Of a stretch of DNA of 64,000 nt, positions 1 through 13,210 are shown piece after piece; the stretch's first letter is position 1, and the number at the start of each line of letters is the position of its first letter. The position numbers and the translations under genes were made by a program. The notes below the pieces were generated by a model. That model did not search any database, was not told the origin of the DNA, and was given only the letters and a program-made list of their open reading frames with translations. The stretch comes from Acholoe squamosa (Eukaryota; Annelida; Polychaeta; Phyllodocida; Polynoidae), in NCBI GenBank assembly GCA_949317995.1, contig OX439049.1, positions 11,780,395 to 11,844,394 on the forward strand, read 5' to 3'.

Positions 1-604
1 TGGCAGGTACCAGGTGAGCCCAGTGTGAGAGTCCAGTATGTAGGTAGGTACATGGTAAGTCCACCAACAGGAACGGCGTATCTGGTATTGGACACATTTT
101 GAAGATATGCTTAAAAATTCATGTTAACGCTACCTCTCAGTCTGGGATTTATTGCGTTACATAGGGACCAATCTTACTGTGGAATATTTGATGATAGCAA
201 ACCTCCCCACCATGTTCGCCGAATTGTCAGCTATTATGCAGATACTTAATTATTTACTTTAACTCATACATAGGGTTTTCTACAAAGTATATATGTACAT
301 TCTCCCTGGAAATTGACCCCACCCAAACCCCTCTACACAACGACCACACATATTCTCAAACATTGGACCCCGCCCATACTATCGCCATTGGAGTGCAAAT
401 ATTCCATGGAAGATCCTAGACTTTCATGAAATGCAGAATGACCTACATGCTTAAACTGCTACGACAGTTCTATCATATCATATTTGAATGATTACATAAG
501 GGCCGATCTTAGGGTAGATTCTTTGATGCTTCTCCAGGTAGCCAAATCGTCAGTGAGTTTTCAAATCGTCAGCATTATTGAAATAGGCCCCAACAATAAT
601 TTAC
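1..604. other. Host non-coding DNA, no gene recognised
   Basis: No frame, RNA gene or repeat family could be supported here. It may be intronic sequence of the gene whose exon lies at 605-802, because that exon has a donor site pointing into this stretch. This is an inference from the splice signal only. Confidence 0.3.
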
Positions 605-802
605 CAGTTGTGTGTCCTGTATGGCTGAAGTAGAGTAGATGAGAGAGGTCATTGTCCTCTGCCACTGACTGCACCACCTCCCATACAGCGTCTCTGCTGT
701 TACCGTGGTAACGAGACGCTATGTCACCATGGTGACCACACGCTGACCTGCTGGCGTTCCTACCGCGTCTGTACGTATCTGTGTGTAACTGCTCTGCACC
801 AA
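605..802 (-). CDS. Orphan internal coding exon of an unidentified host gene
   Basis: On the minus strand this 198-nt block begins after a pyrimidine-rich tract ending in TTTCATTACAG and ends at a GTAAAT donor. The frame stays open across the whole block and encodes about 65 residues. It ends in a hydrophobic/aromatic stretch reading LLYFSHTGHTT, which weakly recalls the C-terminal part of histidine-phosphatase-fold proteins; I do not rely on that. The phase is 2 at the 5' end and 1 at the 3' end. No neighbouring exon could be joined with confidence. The exon could be a chance open frame, but the good splice sites and balanced composition favour a real exon. Confidence 0.4.
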
Positions 803-2707
803 CTGTAATGAAACAAATTTTATTTACAAATAGTCAGGTTAATTGCATCATAATGGCATATGAGGAAAATGTCCAAGGTATCATGCCACCCCAAGGCTTT
901 ACCTAGCTGTATGACTGCAGTACATGCACTATAGGCTAAGTAAAAGAGACCCTTAAAATCGGCAGTATGGTATGGCCTTTTTACGGAGCCCAACTAAAAA
1001 TTCACAATTAAGTGACTGTGCACAAAACAAACCTATCAACTTGTGGAGACAAAAGTACAAGTTGCAGAAATGAAAATAGAAGTTGCGAAAACGAAAATAA
1101 AAAGTTGCGGAAACGAAAATGAAAAAAAAAGTGTAGAAAACGGATGTCCTCTCGGTAGATAACCTTTTCTTAAAATCCACATGTGACATGATGGGTATCC
1201 CCCGTCCCCATCTAGAACCCCTAGTAAGAGCCTCAGGGCAAACCTGATAAACCAATGGAAATGAGCTGCATTGCCCAAATACATGTGAAGCTCTCTTCAT
1301 GACAGAGAAGGGAACTCAATGTACTGGTAAAGCATGGTAAATGTGCATTTAACAGTAATTTTCCTGCTAGGATTCTGGCAGAGATATCAGCGACAAGATT
1401 GCCCCAAGGTTTATGGCTAGAAGGCGGTCCGCATTTCGCATTTGTAACATTTGGGAATGTTTGAAGGCATCTGAGCAAAAACGTTGTTTTTTTTGTTTTG
1501 TTTTTTGTTTTTCTTTTGGCATGCGTTCACTTTTTTATGGGGGGGGGGATATGTTTTTCTGCTAGCTGTTCTCTGTAGGTAGCCTATAGAGAAGCGTTTG
1601 TGAACTATCAGGGCATTAATCAAGGTGGGTACACTGTCAGACCGTGACAAGGGTTTTACAGCAGAGTGCTTCTATTTCTGGAATACAGTGGTAGTTGGTG
1701 TAGGTACAAAAGCAATGACCTGATTTGAATCCTAGTGTATGTACCACAGCGGTGTGTATAGCCCATTTACAATTAGGGATGAGAGTGAAATACAAGCAGG
1801 ATCTTAGCCTTTCAAATACTAATCATTCAGAAAAGATCGAGGTGCGTGTTATCTAGATTCTGGGAAATGTGCTACTACATTTGTATATAGAAGAAAACAC
1901 ACAAGTGTCCTGCTGACAATAAATGAAAACATTCTGAACATTTGTAAATGGCTTATTTAAGATACTTGCACAAAGCATTATCGCATCATTCACAAATGTC
2001 TGTAAAGCAAAGTCTTTACCAAAAACAGGAATGGCACACACAATATTCATTGAGTCAAGTAAAAAGCACAAGGAAATGTTATTTCAACCAGACCTGAGTG
2101 TTTGCCCAAATGATCTTTTACACTGAAATTGATCGTAAACTTTGATTATAGTCGATGTGCCTGTGGTAGAGTCAGACCATGTTAAAAGTTATTTCACTCA
2201 AAGAAAAATGTCCGCTCAGATTTCTTAAAACCAATCGATTGTAGAATTGGATTAGACCATGTTGACGAGAGGAAGAGACAGCAATGAAATGCGGGATTAC
2301 TCTGTGAGATGAATCAGAGAGAATGTCAGGCTCACACACAGGTGTGTTAGAAAAGCCATCACTACACAAGTGTTAGGTTCACAATGCAGAGTGCAAACCT
2401 TCCCAGCAGACATCAGGCGCCATCACTATAGCAAACATATCTTTGTGTGGGTTCGGTGTCTTGTTTTTTTTTAATCTTTTACCCTTTAACAGCTGCATCC
2501 GCTGGCTGCATGGTGAACTAAGGCCCCTGCACTGAACAAAATCTGAAGGTCTCAGGAATTTCTTATGTCCCGACTTGTGGATACTATAAGAATTGAGAAT
2601 GTGATCATCTCTTGGAAACGTGGACACGCCAAAACATCTTATACTCAAGAAAGTGTACAAGTCACTCTACAGTAAATGACTTGTTTCTGTACTAGTAGGA
2701 GGTGATA
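803..2707. other. Host intergenic or intronic DNA, nothing supported
   Basis: Several short open frames occur, but none has a recognisable domain, codon bias or splice context. There is a T-rich/G-rich stretch near 1490-1550. I see nothing else. Confidence 0.3.
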
Positions 2708-2806
2708 CCCAGCTAGCACAACTCATTTAAATGATGTCTTTTTTACGTAAATCAGATGAGTTCTCACGTAAGAATGACATAAATTTCACAAGTTGTGCTA
2801 GCTGGG
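2708..2806. mobile_element. Small palindromic MITE with TA target duplication
   Basis: The ends are CCCAGCTAGCACAACT and its inverted copy, flanked on each side by TA. The interior is also nearly palindromic (ATGTCTTTTTTACGTAAAT and its reverse). A second copy lies at 18540-18638. The TA duplication fits Tc1/mariner-type mobilisation, which is inferred rather than shown. Confidence 0.75.
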
Positions 2807-2983
2807 TATGTTCAATTCTTGAGAAACACTCGAGTTATTTTTGAGAAGTGGTCACCTCCCCTAATTCGCCCAGTTGTGAATGTTTCCAACTCAAATCCTT
2901 TTCAGTGGGCGCACTATGAAAATCCAGCCCAGGCCAGTATTAACTACAAGTGTAGCATTATTGCATCAACATGACCCTATTTG

Positions 2984-5900
2984 GGTGATACACTCCTGGG
3001 GGCTGATATTATACACTGATACAGTTTATACACACCTGGGGGGCTGATATTATACACTGATACAGTTTATACACTCCTGGGGGGCTGATATTATACACCG
3101 ATACAGTTTATACACACCTGGGGGCTGATATTATACACTGATACAGTTTATACACACCTGGGGGGGGTTGATATTATACACTGATACAGTTTATACGCTC
3201 CTGGGGGCTGATATTTTACACTGATACAGTTTATACACTCCTGAGGGGCTGATATTATACACTGATACAGTTTATACACTCCTGGAGGGCTGATATTATA
3301 CACTGATACAGTTTATACACTCCTGGGGGGCTGATATTATACACTGATACAGTTTATACACTCCTGGGGGGCTGATATTATACACTGATACAGTTTATAC
3401 ACTCCTGGGGGGCTGATATTATACACCGATACAGTTTATACACACCTGGGGGGGCTGATATTATACACTGATACAGTTTATACACTCCTGGGGGGCTGAT
3501 ATTATACACTGATACAGTTTATACACACCTGAGGGGCTGATATTATACACCGATACAGTTTATACACTCCTGGGGGGCTGATATTGTACACCGATACAGT
3601 TTATACACTCCTGGGGGGCTGATATTATACACTGATACAGTTTATACACTCCTGAGGGCTGATATTATACACTGATACAGTTTATACACTCCTGGGGGGG
3701 CTGATATTATACACTGATACAGTTTATACACACCTGGGGGGCTGATATTATACACCAATACAGTTTATACACTCCTGAGGGGCTGATATTATACACTGAT
3801 ACAGTTTACACTCCTGGGGGGCTGATATTATACACTGATACAGTTTACACTCCTGGGGGCTGATATTATACACTGATACAGTTTATACTCCTGGGGGGGC
3901 TGATATTATACACTGATACAGTGTATACACTCCTGGGGGGCTGATATTATACACTGATACAGTTTATACACTCCTGGGGCTGATATTATACACTGATACA
4001 GTTTATACACTCCTGGGGGCTGATATTATACACTGATACAGTTTATATACACCTGGGGGGGCTGATATTATACACTGATACAGTTTACACTCCTGGGGGG
4101 GCTGATATTATACACTGATACAGTGTATACACTCCTGGGGGGCTGATATTATACACTGATACAGTTTATACACTCCTGGGGGGGCTGATATTATACACTG
4201 ATACAGTTTATACTCCTGGGGGGGCTGATATTATACACTGATACAGTTTATACACTCCTGGGGGGCTGATATTATACACTGATACAGTTTATACACTCCT
4301 GGGGGGCTGATATTATACACTGATACAGTTTATACACTCCTGGGGGGGCTGATATTATACACTGATACAGTTTATACACACCTGGGGGGCTGATATTATA
4401 CACTGATACAGTTTATACTCCTGGGGGGGCTGATATTATACACTGATACAGTTTATACACACCTGGGGGCTGATATTATACACTGATACAGTTTATATAC
4501 TCCTGGGGGGGCTGATATTATACACTGATACAGTTTATACACTCCTGGGGGCTGATATTATACACTGATACAGTTTATACACTCCTGGGGGGCTGATATT
4601 ATACACCGATACAGTTTATACACTCCTGAGGGCTGATATTATACACTGATACAGTTTATACACTCCTGGGGGGCTGATATTATACACTGATACAGTTTAT
4701 ACACTCCTGGGGGGCTGATATTATACACTGATACAGTTTATACACTCCTGGGGGCTGATATTATACACTGATACAGTTTATACACACCTGGGGGGGCTGA
4801 TATTATACACTGATACAGTTTATACACACCTGGGGGCTGATATTATACACTGATACAGTTTATACACTCCTGAGGGCTGATATTATACACTGATACAGTT
4901 TATACACTCCTGGGGGGCTGATATTATACACTGATACAGTTTATACACTCCTGGGGGGCTGATATTATACACTGATACAGTTTATACACTCCTGGGGGCT
5001 GATATTATACACTGATACAGTTTATACACACCTGGGGGGGCTGATATTATACACTGATACAGTTTATACACACCTGGGGGCTGATATTATACACTGATAC
5101 AGTTTATACACTCCTGAGGGCTGATATTATACACTGATAGAGGTTATACACTCCTGGGGGGCTGATATTAAACACTGATACAGTTTACAATCCTGGGGGG
5201 GCTGATATTATTCACTGATACAGTTTATACACTCCTGGGGGGCTGATATTATACACTGATACAGTTTACACTCCTGGGGGGGGCTGATATTATACACTGA
5301 TACAGTTTATACACTCCTGGGGGGCTGATATTAAACACTGATACAGTTTACACTCCTGGGGGGCTGATATCATACACTGATACAGTTTACACTCCTGGGG
5401 GGGGGGCTGATATTATACACTGATACAGTTTATACACTCCTGAGGGCTGATATTATACACTGATACAGTTTATACACTCCTGGGGGGCTGATATTATACA
5501 CTGATACAGTTTATACACTCCTGGGCGGCTGATATTATACACTGATACAGTTTATACACTCCTGGGGGGCTGATATTATACACTGATACAGTTTATACAC
5601 TCCTGGGGGGGCTGATATTATACACTGATACAGTTTATACACACCTGGGGGGCTGATATTATACACTGATACAGTTTATACACTCCTGAGGGGCTGATAT
5701 TATACACTGATACAGTTTATACACACCTGGGCGGGCTGATATTATACACTAATACAGTTTATACACACCTGGGGGGCTGATATTATACACTGATACAGGT
5801 TATAAACTCCTGGGGGGCTGATATTAAACACTGATACAGTTTATACACTCCTGGGGGCTGATATTATACACTGATACAGTTTATACACACCTGGGGGGGC

Positions 5901-7796
5901 TGATATTATACACTGATACAGTTTATACACACCTGGGGGGCTGATATTATACACTGATACAGTTTATACACACCTGGGTGGCTGATATTATACACTGATA
6001 TAGTTTATACACTCCTGGGGGGCTGATATTATACACTGATACAGTTTATACACACCTGGGGGGGCTGATATTATACACTGATACAGTTTATACACTCCTG
6101 GGGGGCTGATATTATACACTGATACAGTTTATACACTCCTGGGGGGCTGATATTATACACTGATACAGTTTATACACTCCTGGGGGAGCTGATATTATAC
6201 ACTGATACAGTTTATACACTCCTGGGAGGCTGATATTATACACTGATACAGTTTATACACTCCTGGGGGGCTGATATTATACACTGATACAGTTTATACA
6301 CTCCTGGGGGTTGATATTATACACTGATACAGTTTATACACACCTGGGGGCTGATATTATACACTGATACAGTTTATACACTCCTGGGGGGCTGATATTA
6401 TACACTGATACAGTTTATATACTCCTGGGGGCTGATATTATACACTGATACAGTTTATACACTCCTGGGGGGGGGCTGATATTATACACTGATACAGTTT
6501 ATACACTCCTGGGGGGCTGATATTATACACTGATACAGTTTATACACTCCTGGGGGGCTGATATTTTACACTGATACAGTTTATACACTCCTGGGGGCTG
6601 ATATTATACACTGATACAGTTTATACACTCCTGGGGGGCTGATATTATACACTGATACAGTTTATACACTCCTGGGGGGCTGATATTATACACCGATACA
6701 GTTTATACACTCCTGGGGGAGGCTGATATTATACACCGATACAGTTTATACACTCCTGGGGGCTGATATTATACACTGATACAGTTTATACACTCCTGGG
6801 GGGCTGATATTATACACTGATACAGTTTATACACTCCTGGGGGGGGCTGATATTATACACCGATACAGTTTATACACTCCTGGGGGCTGATATTATACAC
6901 TGATACAGTTTATACACTCCTGGGGGGGCTGATATTATACACTGATACAGTTTACACACCTGGGGGGCTGATATTATACACCGATACAGTTGATACACTC
7001 CTGGTGGCTGATATTATACACTGATACAGTTGATACACTCCTGGGGGGCTGATATTATACACCGATATAGTTTATACACTCCTGGGGGGCTGATATTATA
7101 CACTGATACAGTTTACACTCCTGGGGGCTGATATTATACACTGATACAGTTGATACACTCCTGGGGGGCTGATATTATACACTGATACAGTTTATACACT
7201 CCTGGGGGGGCTGATATTATACACTGATACAGTTTATACACTCCTGAGGGGCTGATATTATACACTGATACAGTTTATACACTCCTGGGGCTGATATTAT
7301 ACACTGATACAGTTTATATGCTCCTGGGGGGCTGATATTATACACTGATACAGTTTATACACTCCTGGGGGGGCTGATATTATACACTGATACAGTTTAT
7401 ACACTCCTGGGGGCTGATATTATACACCGATACAGTTTATACACTCCTAGGGGCTGATATTATACACCGATACAGTTTATACACTCCTGGGGGCTGATAT
7501 TTTACACTGATACAGTTTATACACTCCTGGGGGGCTGATATTATACACTGATACAGTTTATACACTCCTGGGGGGGGGCTGATATTATACATGAAATACA
7601 GTTTATACACACCTGGGGGGCTGATATTATACACTGATACAGTTTATATACTCCTGGGGGGCTGATATTATACACCGATACAGTTTATATACTCCTGGGG
7701 GGCTGATATTATACACCGATACAGTTTATATACTCCTGGGGGGCTGATATTATACACCGATACAGTTTATACACTCCTGGGGGGGGGCTATGATAC
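2984..7796. repeat. 4.8-kb minisatellite of a ~41-bp unit
   Basis: The unit contains CTGATATTATACACTGATAC followed by AGTTTATACACTCCTGGGGG. About 115 head-to-tail copies are present. Units differ mostly in the length of the G run (4 to about 9), in ACTCC versus ACACC, and in GATACAG spacing. Small groups of neighbouring units share the same variants, which indicates local duplication. Open frames on either strand are a by-product of unit length and are not genes. Confidence 0.97.
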
Positions 7797-8395
7797 ACCA
7801 ATGTAGTGTTACGCGGTAGGCCTACTAGTCTAGCTTTTGGCACTATATATCTTTATCCAGTCAGTGGTGATACGTTGAGACTGCTGACAAGATAGGTGTG
7901 AATTGTGAAGATGAGAGTCCATACGGGGCTCCCTACTACTGACCCCTATCTGCCCATTTATCTCATACAGGTGAATTTACTTAATGAGCTTACGATATTA
8001 AGATTTACGCAAAGTTCTAAATATCTTAATGGAGTGAAATAATCAAAATGGGAAGTTAATTGTTGTTCTTCATTATCTCTTCCTGGTAAAAGTTATCTTC
8101 AGGATTTTCAGTCCTGCATAAATCAAACCAGGCCTGCAGAATGATAAATCAGTAGAACCAAATTGCCTGCATGTATTGTGAAAGGACTTTTCATATAGAC
8201 AGGTACTAGGGTTAAATTGATGCACTGTGGCTACATTTAAGGAGTGTGCCTAATCCGGGATGTAAAGTGCTGGTCAGGTACCTTCCAGGGCTGAATTATA
8301 GATGCACTGTTCAGCCTTTGAAAGGTCAACATTTGCTGTGACACTTGTAACATGTACATATAAATGTGTATCTATACAGCTGCTGTATAGTGATT
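7797..8395. other. Host non-coding DNA
   Basis: Unique-looking, AT-rich sequence between the minisatellite and a MITE-like palindrome. No gene or RNA could be supported. Confidence 0.3.
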
Positions 8396-8784
8396 TAGGC
8401 CAAAAAAAGGTGTGCTTCCAGTAACCCGAACGACCCTAGCAAAACAGAACCCAAAAAAGAATAATTTTGAGACTTTGAAGAATTTTTGTTGTTTTTTAGG
8501 AATTTTTCTTGGTTTTTTGAAAGTTTTCATACTTTTTTGAGGATTTTTATATTTTTTCATTCATTTTCTTTTTCATATTCTAACACTCTTTCACAGTTGT
8601 CAACTTTTTCCATCATTATTTTGCAATGAAATCAAAGATTTTGATGCATCCATTGATATGTGCCCTAACATTTCCTATATCTACATATGTAAAAAAAAAA
8701 AAATTAAAAAAGAAGAAAATCCGACCTACCGAGCCTACCTTTTCAAATCATGTAACTGGAAACAAACAATTATTTTTTGGCCTT
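8396..8784. mobile_element. Inverted-repeat element with AGGCCAAAAAA ends
   Basis: The left end reads AGGCCAAAAAAAGGTGTG and the right end is an inverted, diverged version ending TTTTTTGGCCTT, with TTCCAGTAAC and GTAACTGGAA as a second inverted block. A related half-element is at about 14349-14565. The interior is T-rich low-complexity sequence. Confidence 0.5.
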
Positions 8785-9355
8785 ACCAGGGTGTATGTTC
8801 ATTTAATGCTGTTTTACAATAGGTCCTGTAGGGTCTGCAATGTGATGTATGAGTATAACAGACGTTAGCTTTAAGGTTCATCTGTGCTCAGCTAGTTTGT
8901 CTATGTCTACTCTATCATTGGAGGCATGACACTCCAGGTTACCGATCCATCTTTTGGGTGTTTCCCTTTTTCCTTTGTTTTTGTTTTTTCTTATTATTAT
9001 TCTTATTCACTCTCAGTCGCAATTGTAAATGGGCTATAAATACACATGTAAATAGGCAGTAGAACCACCTGTACCTACAGCACATTGCACATTTGGTATG
9101 TAGGTTTATACCTACAGCAGGTACAACTGTATTTCAGAATAAGAAGGACTCTACTGTATATCCACGTGGTGGGCGGACAGTGTTGTTGTTGCTGTTCTTC
9201 TTGTTCCTCTTCTTCTTCCCCAGCGGGCGAGAGATCATGTATATGAGAGGGGATTATGACTAGCTGGGTTGTTGTTCGGCAAGTAAACTAAATTCAGGGC
9301 TCCAGTAGGATGTGCATCAGGAAGACTAAATAACCACCATTAATTCAAGCAGTAA
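8785..9355. other. Host non-coding DNA
   Basis: No coding frame or repeat family recognised. It contains T-rich and TTC-rich low-complexity stretches near 8970 and 9190. Confidence 0.3.
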
Positions 9356-9631
9356 GGGAGTGGTCATTATTTATCAACAGGGGGGGGTGGTGGGTTTGAG
9401 GGGGGGCATAAAAAATTCAAACCCCTCCCGAGGGGGGGCTAAAAAAATTTGGACCCCTCTTGAAAAGCCCGTGCACTACTATAGAACAAAGAGGGGTGCG
9501 AAAATTCTCTGCGCCTCTGGCGCAGGGGGGGCGCAAAAAAATTTGACTGTTGCTGAGGGGGGCCTAAAACATTTTCGCTCGTCCGCGCAAAAACCCACCA
9601 CCCCCCCTGTTGATAAATAATGACCACTCCC
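9356..9631. mobile_element. PIF/Harbinger-like MITE with G-rich arms, copy 1
   Basis: The ends are GGGAGTGGTCATTATTTATC and its exact inverse, and the element is flanked by TAA on both sides. Two further copies (21338-21653 and 24870-25138) have TTA on both sides. A 3-bp TWA duplication is the hallmark of PIF/Harbinger insertions, so the assignment rests on the target site. The arms carry long G runs next to CAACAGGGGGG. No transposase is encoded. Confidence 0.85.
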
Positions 9632-10620
9632 TAAGCAGCATTTAAATGTTTATTCTCTAACAGCAATCATAGGGAAAACGCATTTCTCTCTTCCCACAAA
9701 ATGTCTGTCTATATAGCTTGCTTTCCAATGAATTTTGCACACAGATCTGATAGCTATGACCTCAGTATTGTGAAAGGACATCAGGGGCGCATTTCAATAT
9801 AGCTGACGATCCACAAAATCCACAGACGATTTGTTTATCTTAGCAAACAGACAGGCTAAACTGTCAGATTCCCCTCCCCCCCCCCCCCACCCTGCACTGT
9901 AAAAAAAACAGTTGAATCTACCAGATATCCTCGTAAAACTAAACAGTGGACCACCATAATTGAATAGCAGCATTGGACCAGTGTAGTTTTTACAAGAAGC
10001 CCCAGGTGGCAGCATTGTGGTACACAAATGTACAAGGAATCTCTGTGAAAATAACGTTAGATCACTGGCATTTTTAGGACAAGGATTGTGCCGTCATTTC
10101 AGACAAATTTATTGTTACAGTGTACATGAGTGGCAAGTGGTGGTAATACTGACGATTTGAGTCCTTTGTAGTCGTCAGGGATATTGAAACAACCCTCAGA
10201 TCTGTAATGTGACAATGGTAGCCATTCACTCTGCATTCACACCACAGGAGTCCTGGCTCTCCAATCATTGTCCTGATGTCTTTTTGGTGTTGGTGGCTGC
10301 TGGCTTTGTGTAGTGTTGTCTATGAGAGGTGTGATCTAGTGATATGCAGCGTAGCGTGTGCATTTATCTTTAAAATAATACCCTTTAAAAACCGCTAATG
10401 CAGGAGTGCATCATGGCCATTGATCCTCATGATGCACCAGTGAAGCACTTTAATGCAAGTTTGAAGTTGTAACACTGTTTATTGGCTAAAGAAGGCACCC
10501 CATATGGAGTTGTTACAACCAGTCGCCTGATAAGTTGTAAATCAGAAATTATTAATGTCAGTACAATAGGGTAACAATCGCTAATCCTCCGTTAGTTTGT
10601 GTATAAAACCGTGGGCCAGC

Positions 10621-10677
10621 ATGATGCATGAATGCAGCCCTGGTCAGTTACTCACCAGGGCTGCATTCATGCATCAT
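10621..10677. repeat. Perfect 23-bp-arm palindrome, dispersed family member
   Basis: ATGATGCATGAATGCAGCCC and the following three bases are repeated in exact inverse across an 11-bp loop. Diverged pieces of the same palindrome recur near 14890-14980, 17044-17140, 20637-20720, 21750-21840, 24730-24860 and 32208-32270, so this is a short foldback repeat family. Confidence 0.8.
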
Positions 10678-10871
10678 GTCAACCAATGGACATAATGTTA
10701 TAATGCATCAGCCACCCTTTAAGAGTTAAACACCTGGTGATCTATCATAACACACCAACCATTTGAGGGTATGGGATGGCCGCACCTTCTATGCCTTCTG
10801 TGTAGATATCAAATTTCATGATGTTCCTGTTTCCAGTTGAAACCTGGTTGTTACATTTTCCTAAGGCTTTC

Positions 10872-10873
<2 letters not shown>

Positions 10874-10933
<60 letters not shown>

Positions 10934-10934
10934 T
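10874..10934. repeat. (TA)n microsatellite
   Basis: About 30 uninterrupted TA dinucleotides. Confidence 0.98.
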
Positions 10935-11072
10935 CCCCCGTATATATATAAAGGATCTCATTTATCTAGTCAAACAATTCGGCCTAAATGGAGGTCAAGA
11001 GCGTGGGGGTGAGAGAGGTAGAAAGAGTGAGTGAGTGTGTGGGTGAATTAGTTAGTGAGTGACTGAAAGAAG

Positions 11073-11078
<6 letters not shown>

Positions 11079-11141
<63 letters not shown>
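11079..11141. repeat. (GA)n microsatellite
   Basis: About 30 GA dinucleotides, continued by a GGAAGGAAAGAAAGA tract. Confidence 0.98.
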
Positions 11142-11142
<1 letters not shown>

Positions 11143-12019
11143 AAAAAAGGAAGGAAAGAAAGACAGAATTTTGCCAGTATTTATTGTCGTCTAACATTAA
11201 GGCATAATAAGGCCCGGAAATAGATGTCCCATAGTTGACGAATTTGGAGATAAAAAGAATGAGGAAGAACATACATTTAAAGAGCAGATATACTGTGGAT
11301 AAGGAATGCTTGATAAAACCAAAACATTACCAAGCAATCATGACCTATCATAGAATTATAATAATTCAAAATCCAATGTTGAATCACTAAATACTGAGAG
11401 CAATCCCATGTCCACTCACCTCCAAGATGTACATATGTGCTTAGAGTCCATAGCAGTATGTGCATGTCATGTGGTGTCATCTCCCAGCCTCACAACTCCA
11501 ATGTGCAGAGCAGCTCTCAACACTGTGACTGTAGCCGTGAGCTACTCACTCAAACATCCACTCTCACTCTTCAAACATAGGCGCTTCCTCTCCAGCCATA
11601 TATCTAGTCCTTCGCTCACCATACATAGCATTTCCCCCCTTAACCTTGCCCAGGAAGACCCTGCACAACATCCTTTGATCTGGCAGCCTCAAGTCGTATC
11701 GGCACCAAATATATTTCTATTGCCAATTTAGGTGGGGTGGACGTCTCAAGTCAGTGGCGGATCTAGGGGGAGCCGGGGGCCTTGTCCCCCCCCCCCCAAA
11801 AAAAAAAAAAAAAAAAAAAAAAGGAAGAGGAGAGGAGAAAGAAGGGGGAAAAGAAAAGGGGGAGGCACGAGGAGAGAGAGATACCCGAGGAGGAACAGGA
11901 GAGAGAAAATGATGGTCTGGAGGAGGGAGACAGTGAGCCAGAAGACAGAGTTGAGAATCTGGACCAGGGGAAAAAAGTAGCATGGAGTACCATTCCTACA
12001 GGTTCCTGATGGTACTGAT
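11142..12019. other. Host non-coding DNA with purine-rich tract
   Basis: It includes a GGCGGATCTAGG-type repeat end at about 11756, then a C12/A24 homopolymer junction near 11785-11822 and a GA-rich tract. Open frames here are low complexity and are not genes. Confidence 0.4.
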
Positions 12020-12300
12020 AGGGACCTAGGGAGAGGGGGCCCATGGGCCCAGTGTGAGGGGGGGGGGCCATTTAGGGTTACCTTCCTTTGCAGTTCAAAC
12101 AGTATACGATCTATATAGTGTGGAGGGGACCCAGGGGAGGGGGGCCCATTTAGGGTTACCTTCCTCTGTGATTCGAACGGTATAGGACCCAGGGAAGGGG
12201 GGCCCATTTAGGGTTACCTTATTGAGGAATTCTGATGGTATTTGATTAACAGTGCAGAGGGCGGAGGGGCCCATTTAGGGTTAACTTATTGAGGGATTCT
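12020..12300. repeat. Tandem repeat containing GGGCCCATTTAGGGTTACC
   Basis: Four imperfect copies of a block that includes GGGCCCATTTAGGGTTACC, each followed by TTCAAACGGTAT-like or TTCTGATGG sequence, spaced 60-110 bp apart. Confidence 0.75.
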
Positions 12301-13210
12301 GATAACCCCAAGACATTTACCCCATGGACATTTACCCCAGACCTTTACCCACATGACATTTACCCCCATGACATTCACCCCCTTGAGTATATTTACCCCC
12401 TCGGACACGTACACCCTTGGGCTTTTACCCCCTAACTATTCTACCCCCCTAGGACATTGACCCCCTCCATATTCATGTAGTCCTGGGGACTAGATTACTA
12501 CTATGTGTACTTCAGGACTAGTCTATCATATTATCAATAAAATCACATTGGGGACTAGATTCTAAGTCCCACAGACTACCTGAGGACTAAAAATGTACTT
12601 GTCTAGTCCCCAGGACTAAATGCAGACTATATGTCTAGTCCCTAGGACTAAGGGTGTAGTCCTTCGGCCTGGAATGATCATCCTAGGGACTAACAGTATT
12701 CCTCAGGACCTAGTCCCGGGGACTACATCCCCAGGTCCAACAATACCGAAAGTACTAAATAGGCTGCCTTGTTTTCTAGTCCAAGAGTTTATTGCTCTGA
12801 CATGAGGACCACACCTTTAGTTCTAGGGACTATAAGGATATAGTCCTGGGAAGGAGAATGGGAAAATGCCCCAAGGGCATTCAAGGTAAAGATGATGCTC
12901 CCAGGGCATGTAGGTCTATAGGGTATTGGACTATGCCCCAGGGGCATCGTTCAGACCATGGATGCCCCAAGGGTATTGTCAAAATTATTATACATGTAAG
13001 ATTATGCCCTGGGGGCATCGTCCTCACCATGAATGCCATGGGAGCATTTTCCATCCCTCTCCTTTAATGATACAGGGGGGTGGGGGTAAATGTCCGAGGG
13101 GGGAGAGGGATGTGGGGGTAAATGTCCATGGGGGTGGATGTCCAAGGGGGTGGATCACCTTGGGGGTAGATGTCCATGGGGGTAAATGTCCAGGCGGTAA
13201 AGGTCCTGCT
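12301..13210. mobile_element. Complex foldback element built of nested palindromes
   Basis: The outer blocks are inverted relative to each other: several CATTTACCCCC-type repeats at 12310-12470 and GGGGGTAAATGTCC-type repeats at 13078-13200. Inside are a field of palindromic TAGTCCCTAGGACTA units (12478-12850) and a field of palindromic ATGCCCCAAGGGCAT units (12863-13045). No coding capacity is recognised. Confidence 0.7.

Noticed and set aside
7437..7634. Repetitive reading frame in the 41-bp minisatellite
   Set aside because: Product is a direct reading of the repeat; no start context or domain.
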